Shown: positions 44,163-52,247 of the stretch, piece after piece
How positions within the stretch are numbered: the stretch's first letter is position 1
How the letters are laid out: every line of letters begins with the position of its first letter
Assembly (NCBI GenBank): GCA_934130355.1
Contig: CAKOXV010000003.1
Location: 31,996 to 95,995, forward strand
Source of the DNA: an uncultured Clostridia bacterium
GTDB lineage: Bacteria; Bacillota; Clostridia; TANB77; CAG-508
Length of the DNA stretch: 64,000 nt
Direction of reading: 5' to 3'
Translations under genes and position numbers: made by a program
Notes under the pieces: model-generated
Seen by the model: only the letters and a program-made list of their open reading frames with translations
What the model was told of the DNA's origin: nothing
Databases searched by the model: none

Positions 44163-44999
44163 TTACTTAAGCCAAAGCGTGGCACGAAAACCAATGTTAC
44201 AATAATAGCAACTATGATTATGGTAACCACGAGATGCTACAGGATAATTGCTTCCGAAATTGCTATAACCGCCACCACGGATAACATGACGTGAACTTTT
44301 ATTCTTTTCTTGTGTCCACTCTTGCAGATTACCCGCAAAGTCGTAGATGTTATTAGCACACCATTTTTCTCTGCTTCCTGTTCTGACTACTTTCTTTGGA
44401 GGATTATCTGTATTCAAATAATTGCCCCATTCAGTAGAGTTCTCCTCAATTTCAACATGAGTTTTAACTTCTGTTTTGATAAACCATTCCAATACCGAAT
44501 CATATTCTGCGCCAAAAGTCAGATGACTTTTAACTGCTTCATTATCTTCGATAGTAGATGCAACCTTCTTGGCATTATCAAAATTGATGTTTACCCATGG
44601 CATAACGCCTTTTACTGACTGTGGTTTTCCTTCTGCACTCTTGGAAATGTTATAACGAGAAATATAAAATCCCCCATATTTGTTGACACTTTCAAGTTGT
44701 TCAAGTAGTTCACCATTTAAAACTTCATTGAATTCATTATCCGCAAATTCATCTTTCATGTAATTTCGTCTTCCGAATTTCTCCCAAAAGTGTACTCCAT
44801 CAAGTGTTCCGTTAGAGTCAAGAATTCCAACAGGAATCCATACAAACTGGCTTCCATCAGAACACCTTTCGATTACAAAACCATTGTTCCATTCTCCACA
44901 TACATGCTTATATCCTTCTGGAATTGGAGGATTGGCATAGTTTGTAGAGTAGTTTATACCCTTTTCTGCCTCAAGCACATTTTTTTCATACCGTTTCAT
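44163..44999 (-). CDS. Formylglycine-generating-enzyme-fold (SUMF1/CLec) protein with variable-looking C-terminus
   Basis: A 278-aa protein. FVWIPVGILDSN opens the sulfatase-modifying-factor fold, and IYDFAGNLQEWT then HVIRGGGYSNFG are its C-terminal signatures, closing with NIGFRATLWLK. The catalytic Cys pair of true formylglycine enzymes is not evident, so it is probably a binding protein. In the segment just before NIGFR the codons are almost all of NNT/NNC form (YHNHSCYYCN), the pattern left when AAY codons are diversified by a diversity-generating retroelement. Codon use is less AT-biased than the surroundings and codon 3 is CGG, both signs of transfer. No reverse transcriptase lies in the window. 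Confidence 0.75.
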   Translation of the reverse strand: MKRYEKNVLEAEKGINYSTNYANPPIPEGYKHVCGEWNNGFVIERCSDGSQFVWIPVGILDSNGTLDGVHFWEKFGRRNYMKDEFADNEFNEVLNGELLEQLESVNKYGGFYISRYNISKSAEGKPQSVKGVMPWVNINFDNAKKVASTIEDNEAVKSHLTFGAEYDSVLEWFIKTEVKTHVEIEENSTEWGNYLNTDNPPKKVVRTGSREKWCANNIYDFAGNLQEWTQEKNKSSRHVIRGGGYSNFGSNYPVASRGYHNHSCYYCNIGFRATLWLK

Positions 45000-45108
45000 A
45001 GTTTACCTCCTTAAGTGATTTTCATAACGGTTTCCACATGGCTATTGCCAATATATTAATAATAACACATTTTTTTGCATTTTGCAAATTTTTAAACTTG
45101 GGATTTAT

Positions 45109-46065
45109 TTAATTTTCCAAAATTGGATTTATTTCATTTTTTATATTATCTTTCATAATCTCACAACTTTTATCAAATTTTTCTTGGTCTTGTTTATTTA
45201 ATTTTAGTTGTAAAATATCTTTAACACCATTTTTATTTATAATTGCTGGAACTCCTATATATATTCCATTCTGACCATATTCTCCGTTTTGATATGTTGA
45301 CACTGTTAAAATAGAATTTTCATCATTCAATACTGCTTTAACAAGTCTATTTAATGCCATTCCAATTCCATAATATGTTGCTTTTTTCTTATCAATTATT
45401 TCATAAGCTGCTTTCCAAACGCCATCATGTATTTTTTTCAAATCTTCCATTGGATGATTATTATCTTTCATAATATCAATCATTTTTTTGCATCCTACAT
45501 AACAATGTTCCCAAGGAACTAATGAAGAATCTCCATGTTCCCCTAAAATATATGCATGAACATTTTTACTAGATACCTCTAGATACTCAGCAATTAAATA
45601 TCTTAGTCTTGCTGTATCTAAAACAGTTCCAGATCCTATTACTTTGTTTTTTGGCATTCCTGATACTTGTGCTACTACATAAGACATTAAGTCTACTGGA
45701 TTGCTTGCAACTATAAATACTCCATTAAATCCATTTTTCATAACATTTTCTGTTATTTCTTTCATGATTTTAGCATTTGCTACAGCTAACTCTAATCTTG
45801 ATTGTCCTGGTTTTTGTGCTAGTCCTGCTGTTATTACTACTATATTAGCATCTTTACATTCTGTATAGTCGCCTGCTTTTATTTTCATTTTTTGTGGTGC
45901 ATAAGGTAATCCATGTGATAAATCCATTTCTTCTCCAATGGTTTTATCTTTATTAACATCTATAAGTACTAATTCTTCAACTCCCCCTTGATTTAGTAAT
46001 GAATATGCCATACTCATTCCTACAAATCCTGCTCCTACTAATACTACTTTTCTGTTTGTGTCCAT
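45109..46065 (-). CDS. ldh: L-lactate dehydrogenase
   Basis: A 318-aa enzyme with the NAD-binding VVLVGAGFVGMSMAYSL, the specificity and mobile loop QKPGQSRLELAVANA (Arg present), and the catalytic His in ILGEHGDSS. It reduces pyruvate to L-lactate in fermentation. Last gene of the pdaA-to-ldh run, 29 nt after the DUF3048 gene. Confidence 0.95.
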   Translation of the reverse strand: MDTNRKVVLVGAGFVGMSMAYSLLNQGGVEELVLIDVNKDKTIGEEMDLSHGLPYAPQKMKIKAGDYTECKDANIVVITAGLAQKPGQSRLELAVANAKIMKEITENVMKNGFNGVFIVASNPVDLMSYVVAQVSGMPKNKVIGSGTVLDTARLRYLIAEYLEVSSKNVHAYILGEHGDSSLVPWEHCYVGCKKMIDIMKDNNHPMEDLKKIHDGVWKAAYEIIDKKKATYYGIGMALNRLVKAVLNDENSILTVSTYQNGEYGQNGIYIGVPAIINKNGVKDILQLKLNKQDQEKFDKSCEIMKDNIKNEINPILEN

Positions 46066-46094
46066 ATAAATCTTCCTCCAGTTCTTACGGTAAT

Positions 46095-47246
46095 TTATTC
46101 AATTTCAATTTTAGCATCTGTTGGACAAATGTTAATAAAAGTATTTCCATCATTTACATTAATCTCATTACCGTCTAAATCTTTATAAACAGTTTGTACT
46201 TCTCTTGATGTTTTTATACATTTGATTGGTATTGCTGTTCCATTTGTAATATAGTAACCATCAAATGTTCCTATATTTTTTAGTCCTTGTCTTCCTTTAT
46301 TTTCACTATCTTGTAATGTGTAATTGTCACACATTGTTATAATTATATTTTTAGTTGTAACAGTTTCTCCTGTTATATAATCTGTTTGTATTTTTCCTCT
46401 TGCATATCTATCATAAGTTTTTGTTTCTTTATTATATTCATATTTTACAGTTTGTAATTTCGAATGTGGTATTGTTATAGTATTTGCTACTATAGCTTTT
46501 GTTTTTGTGTTATCTTCTTTTTCAGTAGTTTTATTTACTTCCACAGAATTTTCCGTTTCTTCTATTTCTTCTACTTTTTCAAGTTTATATTTATCAGTCA
46601 AATTAAATTCTGTTGCTACATATTTTAATACACTTTCTTTTGTAGTTTCTGTTCTATAACCTTTTCTTTCAGCTATTTTTAGTATGCTTGCTGTTGATGT
46701 AAATAAATTATGTGGTGCTGATTTATCTTTTACTCTCCAGAAGTCTTTTGAACTTTCTTGTATTCCATTTATGTTGTTTACTCCTAATTCAGCAATATTT
46801 GCTTGAGCTTGTGGACTCCAACCATGATGTACATATATTGCGTCATTTTCCAAAGCATAATCTAGAAAATAATGTCTAGAACTCCTTACTGGTCCTATTT
46901 TTTCTAAATCTTGACCTTTGAAAACAGCCATCAATCTAGTTTCTCCACCTTCTACTATTATTTCATATACTAAATATGCTTTATTCAAATTTGCTTGTGG
47001 CCAAGCTCCTGAGTGATTATCTATCATGACAGCTATTGGTCTATCTGTTCCTTGATAAATTTGCACTTTTTTCTCAGGTACTACTAATGGTTGTTCTTCT
47101 TTAGGTTCTGTATCTGTTTCTATTGTATTGCCTGAATCTTTTGGTATTAGCTTTTCTTCAATATATTCATATCCAAATATTGCTCCTACTGCAATTACCA
47201 GAAGCATTAGTGTTATAATTACTAATGCAATTTTTTTCTTACTCAT
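46095..47246 (-). CDS. DUF3048 (YerB-like) membrane-anchored protein
   Basis: A 383-aa protein with one N-terminal helix (KIALVIITLMLLVIAVGAIF) and a DUF3048 body: RPIAVMIDNHSGAWPQANLN, EGGETRLMAVF, IGPVRSSRHYFLDYALENDA, VHHGWSPQAQ. A C-terminal DUF3048_C-like half ends FINICPTDAKIEIE. The family is widespread in Firmicutes, partly lipoproteins, with no firm function. It overlaps ybeY by 8 nt. Confidence 0.88.
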   Translation of the reverse strand: MSKKKIALVIITLMLLVIAVGAIFGYEYIEEKLIPKDSGNTIETDTEPKEEQPLVVPEKKVQIYQGTDRPIAVMIDNHSGAWPQANLNKAYLVYEIIVEGGETRLMAVFKGQDLEKIGPVRSSRHYFLDYALENDAIYVHHGWSPQAQANIAELGVNNINGIQESSKDFWRVKDKSAPHNLFTSTASILKIAERKGYRTETTKESVLKYVATEFNLTDKYKLEKVEEIEETENSVEVNKTTEKEDNTKTKAIVANTITIPHSKLQTVKYEYNKETKTYDRYARGKIQTDYITGETVTTKNIIITMCDNYTLQDSENKGRQGLKNIGTFDGYYITNGTAIPIKCIKTSREVQTVYKDLDGNEINVNDGNTFINICPTDAKIEIE

Positions 47247-47724
47247 TCATTTCGTCCCTTCTTATTCCTAATTTATTTAGAACTTTTTCTTCTTTTGCTC
47301 TCATTACAACTTTGTCACTTTCTTCTATATGATCATATCCCATAAGGTGATAAAATCCATGTACAATCATATAAGAAAACTCTCTTTCAAAACTATGTCC
47401 ATATTCTACTGCTTGTCTTTCTACTCTATCTATTGAAATTATTATATCTCCAAGCACATCTTCATGTTCAAAGTTTTGATTTTTAATTTTCTCATCTAAT
47501 TCTTCTTTCTCAAACATTGGAAAAGATAAGACATCAGTTTCTTTATCAACATCTCTATATTGTTTATTTATTTCATGAATGTGTTGTGGATTTGTTAATA
47601 TAATGCTTATGTATAGTTTTGAATTTTCTAGTTTTTCTTCCTTAAAACATTCTTCTACTACTTTTTTTATGATATTTTCATAATTTTTATTTTCTTCTAA
47701 ATCTAAATATTCTAATTGATACAT
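47239..47724 (-). CDS. ybeY: Endoribonuclease YbeY
   Basis: A 161-aa protein with the zinc site HGFYHLMGYDH and the usual TDVLSFPMF motif. It takes part in 16S rRNA maturation and ribosome quality control. Usually neighbours phoH and yqfCD; here an unknown 403-aa gene replaces phoH. Confidence 0.95.
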   Translation of the reverse strand: MYQLEYLDLEENKNYENIIKKVVEECFKEEKLENSKLYISIILTNPQHIHEINKQYRDVDKETDVLSFPMFEKEELDEKIKNQNFEHEDVLGDIIISIDRVERQAVEYGHSFEREFSYMIVHGFYHLMGYDHIEESDKVVMRAKEEKVLNKLGIRRDEMNE

Positions 47725-47734
47725 TTTAAACCAC

Positions 47735-48946
47735 CTATATATTTGAAATTCTTTTACTTATTTTATCTCTTTTATATTTTTGGTCTTTTGTTATGCAATT
47801 TCTTATTTCTTTCATTGCACCATAATCTACTAGTTTTCTTTTATAGTATTTTATTAGTCTACTATAATCTGTCTTATCATCTTTAATTCTAGTCATATCT
47901 TCTTTTATGAATAGTACTTCTTTTTCTTTTACATATTCTATAAAATCTACTTCTTTTAGTTTTTCTATATCTTTATATTTTTCATGAAATACTTTGAATT
48001 TTTCTCTTTCTCTTGCATTGTCCCAATATACTTTTGTTGCTAATAATCTTATATCAAAATCTTCTATCAAATTTAATAACATTGTATAAGCTTTTTCTCT
48101 TTTAGCTGCTATTTTTGTATCTTGTACTAAACATCTTGCATCTTTAATTAGTTTTAAATAACATTGCTCAGCAACAACTAATGGTAAACTATGTGTAAAT
48201 AGATTTCTACTCAATCCTAATAGTACCATATTTTTTTCTATATTGTCTCTTGCATCTAATTTTCCAACTGTGAACTTTTCATATTTTTCATAATCTTTTA
48301 CAACTTTTTCTAATTTTGGATCATTAATCTTTAGTGGTAAAATATTTTTTATATAATCTTCTAATGTGTCAAAAATTTTCGTATATATTGCATCATTTGA
48401 AGAATTATATACATTTGTTGTATCAGCTAATTTTATTGAATAATTTTTTAATATACCTTTATACAAACTATCTTGTTTCTTAATATAGAATTGCAAGTAT
48501 TTATCTATGTTCTTCTGTTTTCCAGAACTCATTACTGTCTCTTTGTCTAATTCTAATAGGTATTTTTGTTTTCTATATTTATACTCTACAAATTCGCTTT
48601 GCTTTAATTGCACAATTCCATAATATTGTGATAATGCCATACTTTCTAATTTTGTTGCTGTTTCATTTTTTACTTTTTTGTAGATTGTATCTAATACATA
48701 TTTGTCTAAAGCTTCTAAATATGCAGTATAAGCATCTTCGTATTTTTTCTCTAATACATCTTGTTTGCTTCCATCTTCTATTTCTTCTGTTGCTTGATAT
48801 ACTTTCATTAATGCATTTCTTTTCATGCTTATACGCATTCCATTTATACCTATTTGTGTTGGTATCCAAAACTTTGTTAATGTATTTGTTAATTTGTTAA
48901 AAAATGTTTTATCTGTCCCAACTACTCTTAAACTTCTCTCTTCCAT
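47735..48946 (-). CDS. Hypothetical cytoplasmic helical protein, 403 aa
   Basis: Not recognised. There is no signal peptide or membrane segment; the protein is nearly all charged helix (KKYEDAYTAYLEALDKYVLD, IAAKREKAYTMLLNLIEDFD), basic at the C-terminus (ITKDQKYKRDKISKRI). It lies between yqfD and ybeY, exactly where many Firmicutes have phoH, but shows no P-loop or PhoH motif. It starts 34 nt after the reconstructed yqfD stop, so it is cotranscribed with the sporulation genes. Confidence 0.75.
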   Translation of the reverse strand: MEERSLRVVGTDKTFFNKLTNTLTKFWIPTQIGINGMRISMKRNALMKVYQATEEIEDGSKQDVLEKKYEDAYTAYLEALDKYVLDTIYKKVKNETATKLESMALSQYYGIVQLKQSEFVEYKYRKQKYLLELDKETVMSSGKQKNIDKYLQFYIKKQDSLYKGILKNYSIKLADTTNVYNSSNDAIYTKIFDTLEDYIKNILPLKINDPKLEKVVKDYEKYEKFTVGKLDARDNIEKNMVLLGLSRNLFTHSLPLVVAEQCYLKLIKDARCLVQDTKIAAKREKAYTMLLNLIEDFDIRLLATKVYWDNAREREKFKVFHEKYKDIEKLKEVDFIEYVKEKEVLFIKEDMTRIKDDKTDYSRLIKYYKRKLVDYGAMKEIRNCITKDQKYKRDKISKRISNI

Positions 48947-48980
48947 ACTCTACACCCTTTCTAAGTCTTGGTAGGCAGGT

Positions 48981-50178
48981 TTATTCTTTTTGTTGCTCTT
49001 CTATTTTTTCCTGCATTCCTATATTTTCAATCACTTCATATGTTACAGTTATTTCTACGTATTCATCTGCTTTTGTCACTGTTGCATTTTTTCCGAAGTA
49101 TATTTTGCCTTTGTTCTATTTCTGTTTCGATTTGTTTCTCCAATTTTTGAGTTCCTTCTTCTGTTATTTCTTCAATAGTATATTCTTTTGAAATTTTTTC
49201 CAATTCTTCATTGGTTATTTTCGTTACGGAAATTGGCAAATATAAGTTTGAAAATATCCTAAACTTTTTTTCCATTTCTATTGTATCATAAATTTTAAAT
49301 TTTGAAAGGGTTTTATAAAAATTTATTTGAAAATTGTTAAATTTTATTCTGTATTTTGTCTCTTGTTTTCCTGTTTTTACTTTTTGCTCTTCTATTAAAG
49401 AAAATTTTTCTGTTTTTTCATATTTAACTATTGCTTTTACTTCTCCAAGTCCATGAACATATCTAATTCCTGTATATTTTCCTTCCATGGTTCCTTGTAT
49501 AAGTACTTGACCTTGTTCTACATTATCACCAACCTTTACTTGTGCTGTACCATTTTGAGCAATTATTTGTGTTATTATCCCTCCTTTTTTTGCAACAATA
49601 TTGCAGTGAACATTTTCATCTATAATTTGTGGCGCTTCTTTAGCTTTTACAGCCTTTATAATTGCATTTGTTCCTTCGATATTTATTCCAATCCATGATA
49701 AATCATTTCTTTTTAAACGTATTTTATTAATTATTTCCTGTGTATTTACTTCGTTTTTTAACATGCCTATTTTTAATCCAGCTTGTTCAATATCTTTTTC
49801 TAACCCATCTATCTTCAAATTGTCCTCTATTTTTATTTCTATATTCCATATATAGTTTGAACTTATGTATATTGCTACTAAAATTATTATTAGCGAAAAC
49901 AAAAAAATTTTTCTTTTTCTATATTTATTTATTAAAAAAGGAATTCCTCTTTTCTTTTCAATTTTTATTTTGCATTTTGTTTTTCTAGCAATTGGCTTCA
50001 ATTTTTTTAAGTCTTTTATTCCTATATTAAAAAAGAGCTTTACACCCTTTTCTTTTTTTAGATTCCATATTAATATTTTCTGATTTGTACAAATATTAAT
50101 AAATCTCTCTATGTAATATCCTTCAACACTTATCCTTATATATCCTAAAATATATCTAAAAAAAATTTTTATTAGCAT
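48981..50178 (-). CDS. yqfD: Sporulation protein YqfD, read through a +1 frameshift at CGG
   Basis: Frame 0 (50178-49063) gives 371 codons ending QNILRKKCNSDKSR. The true YqfD tail, GKNATVTKADEYVEITVTYE followed by VIENIGMQEKIEEQQKE, is in the +1 frame and stops at 48981. Skipping C at in-frame CGG codon 362 (49093-49095) yields about 398 aa. N-terminal ~90 residues are basic and cytoplasmic, one helix (FLFSLIIILVAIYISSNYIW) follows, then an outside domain with the family's GTAQVKVGDNVEQGQVLIQG. YqfD is needed for spore formation. The start ATG abuts the yqfC stop. Confidence 0.9.
49091..49097 (-). other. Candidate +1 frameshift site (CTT-CGG-A) in yqfD
   Basis: Sense AAT ATA CTT CGG AAA AAA in frame 0. 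Skipping C gives CTT GGA AAA AAT GCA, the conserved C-terminal frame. It is the only in-frame CGG I found in the gene. Confidence 0.75.
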
Positions 50179-50448
50179 CTAATCTTGAACCCTTTCTAAA
50201 TCTATACTTTCAATCTTTCCTGTTATCTTTATATCATCATTAGTCATTTTTTCTAAATTAATATTTGTGCCATTTATATTTACAATTCCTATATATGTGC
50301 TTATACTCGCAAAAAATTCTTCATATTCTAAGATTCCTTTATAATTTTCTAGTACTATTTCATTAAAACCTGTAATTGTTAATTTAGGTGTATTAGAATA
50401 TATCTCTTCTGGCATTTCTAGAATTTTGTCTAATCTCTTTTTTCTCAT
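50179..50448 (-). CDS. yqfC: Sporulation protein YqfC
   Basis: An 89-aa protein matching YqfC: a basic start (MRKKRLDKILEMPEEI), then LTITGFNEIVLENYKGILEY and DDIKITGKIESIDLE. YqfC is encoded immediately before yqfD in most spore formers and acts in the mother cell with it. Operon position pdaA-yqfC-yqfD; stop and next start are adjacent. Confidence 0.92.
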   Translation of the reverse strand: MRKKRLDKILEMPEEIYSNTPKLTITGFNEIVLENYKGILEYEEFFASISTYIGIVNINGTNINLEKMTNDDIKITGKIESIDLERVQD

Positions 50449-50470
50449 TTTAATCTCCTACATATTTGAA

Positions 50471-51277
50471 TTATTTAAATTCATCTAATAACTTAAATTC
50501 ATATCCTTCTTTTTTTGCTTCTTTTATAATTGTATCTAAAACTTCTGAATTAGTTTTAGAATTTGGATGTAAAAGCATTATTTCTCCTGAGTGAAAATTA
50601 TTAATAATGATTTTTTTTGCATCATCTATTGATGGTTGTTTTTTTTCATCCCAATCTGCATAAGCAAAACTCCACATAACAGTTCTATACCCAAGTTCAG
50701 CTGTCTTTTTTAATGTTCTTTCATTAAATTCTCCTTTAGGAGGACGAAGATATTTCATTTCATAATTAAATTTTTCATATACTGCTTGATGTAATTTCAT
50801 AATCTCATTTTCAATTTCTTCATTAGTTTTACTTGGCATACTTGGGTGAGAGCATGTATGGTTTCCTACTATATGTCCTTCATTTATCATTCTTTCTACC
50901 TTTTCAGAAGCTGTATTTAGATAATGTGATGTTATAAAAAATGTTGCTTTTATATTATTTTCTTTTAATGTATTCAAGATTTTTTCTGTATAGCCTGCTT
51001 CATATCCTTCATCAAATGTCAAATATATATTTTTCTCTGTGGATTTACCTAGACAAATTCCATTATTTTCTTCTAATAGTTTTTTATTACTTTCTCCAAC
51101 ATCTGGTTGCATATTATTATTAGCTCTTTTTATTCCCCAACCAATTGTCTTTTTATCAAAACTTCTTGATACTGTAGGTATACTTCCTTTAGTATTTAAA
51201 TTTATTCCTATTGTGCATATTGAAAATAATATTAGTACACCTACTATAATAATTATATTTTCTTTTTTATTTATCAT
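50471..51277 (-). CDS. pdaA: Polysaccharide deacetylase, PdaA-like
   Basis: A 268-aa protein. An N-terminal helix (NIIIIVGVLILFSICTIGIN) serves as anchor or signal. The NodB-type catalytic motifs are YLTFDEGYEAGYT (the DEGYE form typical of PdaA), GNHTCSHPSMP for metal, and LRPPKGEFNE. It deacetylates muramic residues to form the muramic-delta-lactam of spore cortex. First gene of the sporulation operon on this strand. Confidence 0.9.
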   Translation of the reverse strand: MINKKENIIIIVGVLILFSICTIGINLNTKGSIPTVSRSFDKKTIGWGIKRANNNMQPDVGESNKKLLEENNGICLGKSTEKNIYLTFDEGYEAGYTEKILNTLKENNIKATFFITSHYLNTASEKVERMINEGHIVGNHTCSHPSMPSKTNEEIENEIMKLHQAVYEKFNYEMKYLRPPKGEFNERTLKKTAELGYRTVMWSFAYADWDEKKQPSIDDAKKIIINNFHSGEIMLLHPNSKTNSEVLDTIIKEAKKEGYEFKLLDEFK

Positions 51278-51444
51278 TTCATTCCTCCATTACAAATTTA
51301 TATTAATAAGATATTCTTTAAATATTTATTTTATGATAATTTACAATTTTTGTATCTTGTTTTGTAATATTTATTTTAATGTGAATCAATAAAACGTGCT
51401 ATATATTAAGGTTCATAAAGTTTTTAGTCTATTCAATTAGCCTA

Positions 51445-51500
51445 TTGACAATTTAGATTTTTTGTTTTATATTTAATTAGGCTTTGACAAAATATGTCAA
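51445..51500 (+). promoter_or_regulatory. agrAC promoter with adjoining inverted repeat
   Basis: TTGACA (51445-51450), 17-nt spacer, TATATT (51468-51473). Just past the expected start point lies TTGACA-N5-TGTCAA (51484-51500), a perfect 6-bp inverted repeat that could bind the LytTR regulator; function not known. Confidence 0.65.
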
Positions 51501-51527
51501 TTTCTTTTTATTTTGAGGAGGATTTTT

Positions 51528-52247
51528 ATGTTAAATTTTGTAATATGTGATGATAATATCGAAATGGTTAATAAATTATCGTCATTATTTGAAAAAGCAT
51601 TCATAAAAAATGATTTTGATGCACGAATTGTTTATAAAACTCAAAATTATAAAGAACTTCTTTCTTATATGGCTTCTAATACTGTTAATGTCGTTGTTCT
51701 TGATATAGAGTTCAAAAATTCTGATATGAATGGAGTAAATATTGCCAAAGAAATTAGAAAAACAAATAAACAATGTTATATAATTTTTGTTACAAGTCAC
51801 TTTGAATATATTATGGAAGCTTTTGATTGTAAAACATTTGCTTATCTTTTTAAGAATTCTCTGAGTCTAGAAACTCTTTCAGATACTTTAAAAAGATTGT
51901 TTGATGATGTTGCTGGGAATTATTCAAGGTTTTTGAGAATTAGTAGTAAAGGAATTTTTATTAATTTAAATGATATTCTTTTTATAGAAAAGAATGGTAT
52001 GAAACTTATTTATCATACTTTAGATGGAACTTTTGATACATATAGTTCATTCTCAAAACTTGAGGCAAAATTGCCAGATTATTTTGTGCGTTGTCACAAA
52101 TCTTTTATTGCTAATATTAATAATATTTCTCATATATCTTTAGCCGATTGCTCAATCACTTTTAAGAATGATGAGGTTTGCTATATCGGACCTAAATATA
52201 AAGATTATTTTTTGGAGGTAATTAATTATGATTCAATTTCTAAATAG
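51528..52247 (+). CDS. agrA: LytTR-family response regulator (AgrA-like)
   Basis: A 239-aa regulator. Receiver domain: acidic pair ICDDN (residues 8-9), phospho-acceptor Asp59 in VVVLDIEF, and HFEYIMEAFDCKTFAYLFKN around the conserved Lys/Thr region. LytTR DNA-binding domain from about residue 140, with PDYFVRCHKSFIANINNI. It should activate agr-regulated promoters. The ATG at 51528 has AGGAGG; the longer frame lacks one. Its end overlaps agrC by 20 nt. Confidence 0.9.
   Translation: MLNFVICDDNIEMVNKLSSLFEKAFIKNDFDARIVYKTQNYKELLSYMASNTVNVVVLDIEFKNSDMNGVNIAKEIRKTNKQCYIIFVTSHFEYIMEAFDCKTFAYLFKNSLSLETLSDTLKRLFDDVAGNYSRFLRISSKGIFINLNDILFIEKNGMKLIYHTLDGTFDTYSSFSKLEAKLPDYFVRCHKSFIANINNISHISLADCSITFKNDEVCYIGPKYKDYFLEVINYDSISK

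Noticed and set aside
10763..49097. Explaining the three split genes as ordinary sequencing errors or pseudogenes
   Set aside because: The breaks are not in homopolymers, all coincide with a rare CGG in the same U-CGG-A context, and both sides of each gene are intact. Read-level confirmation is still required.
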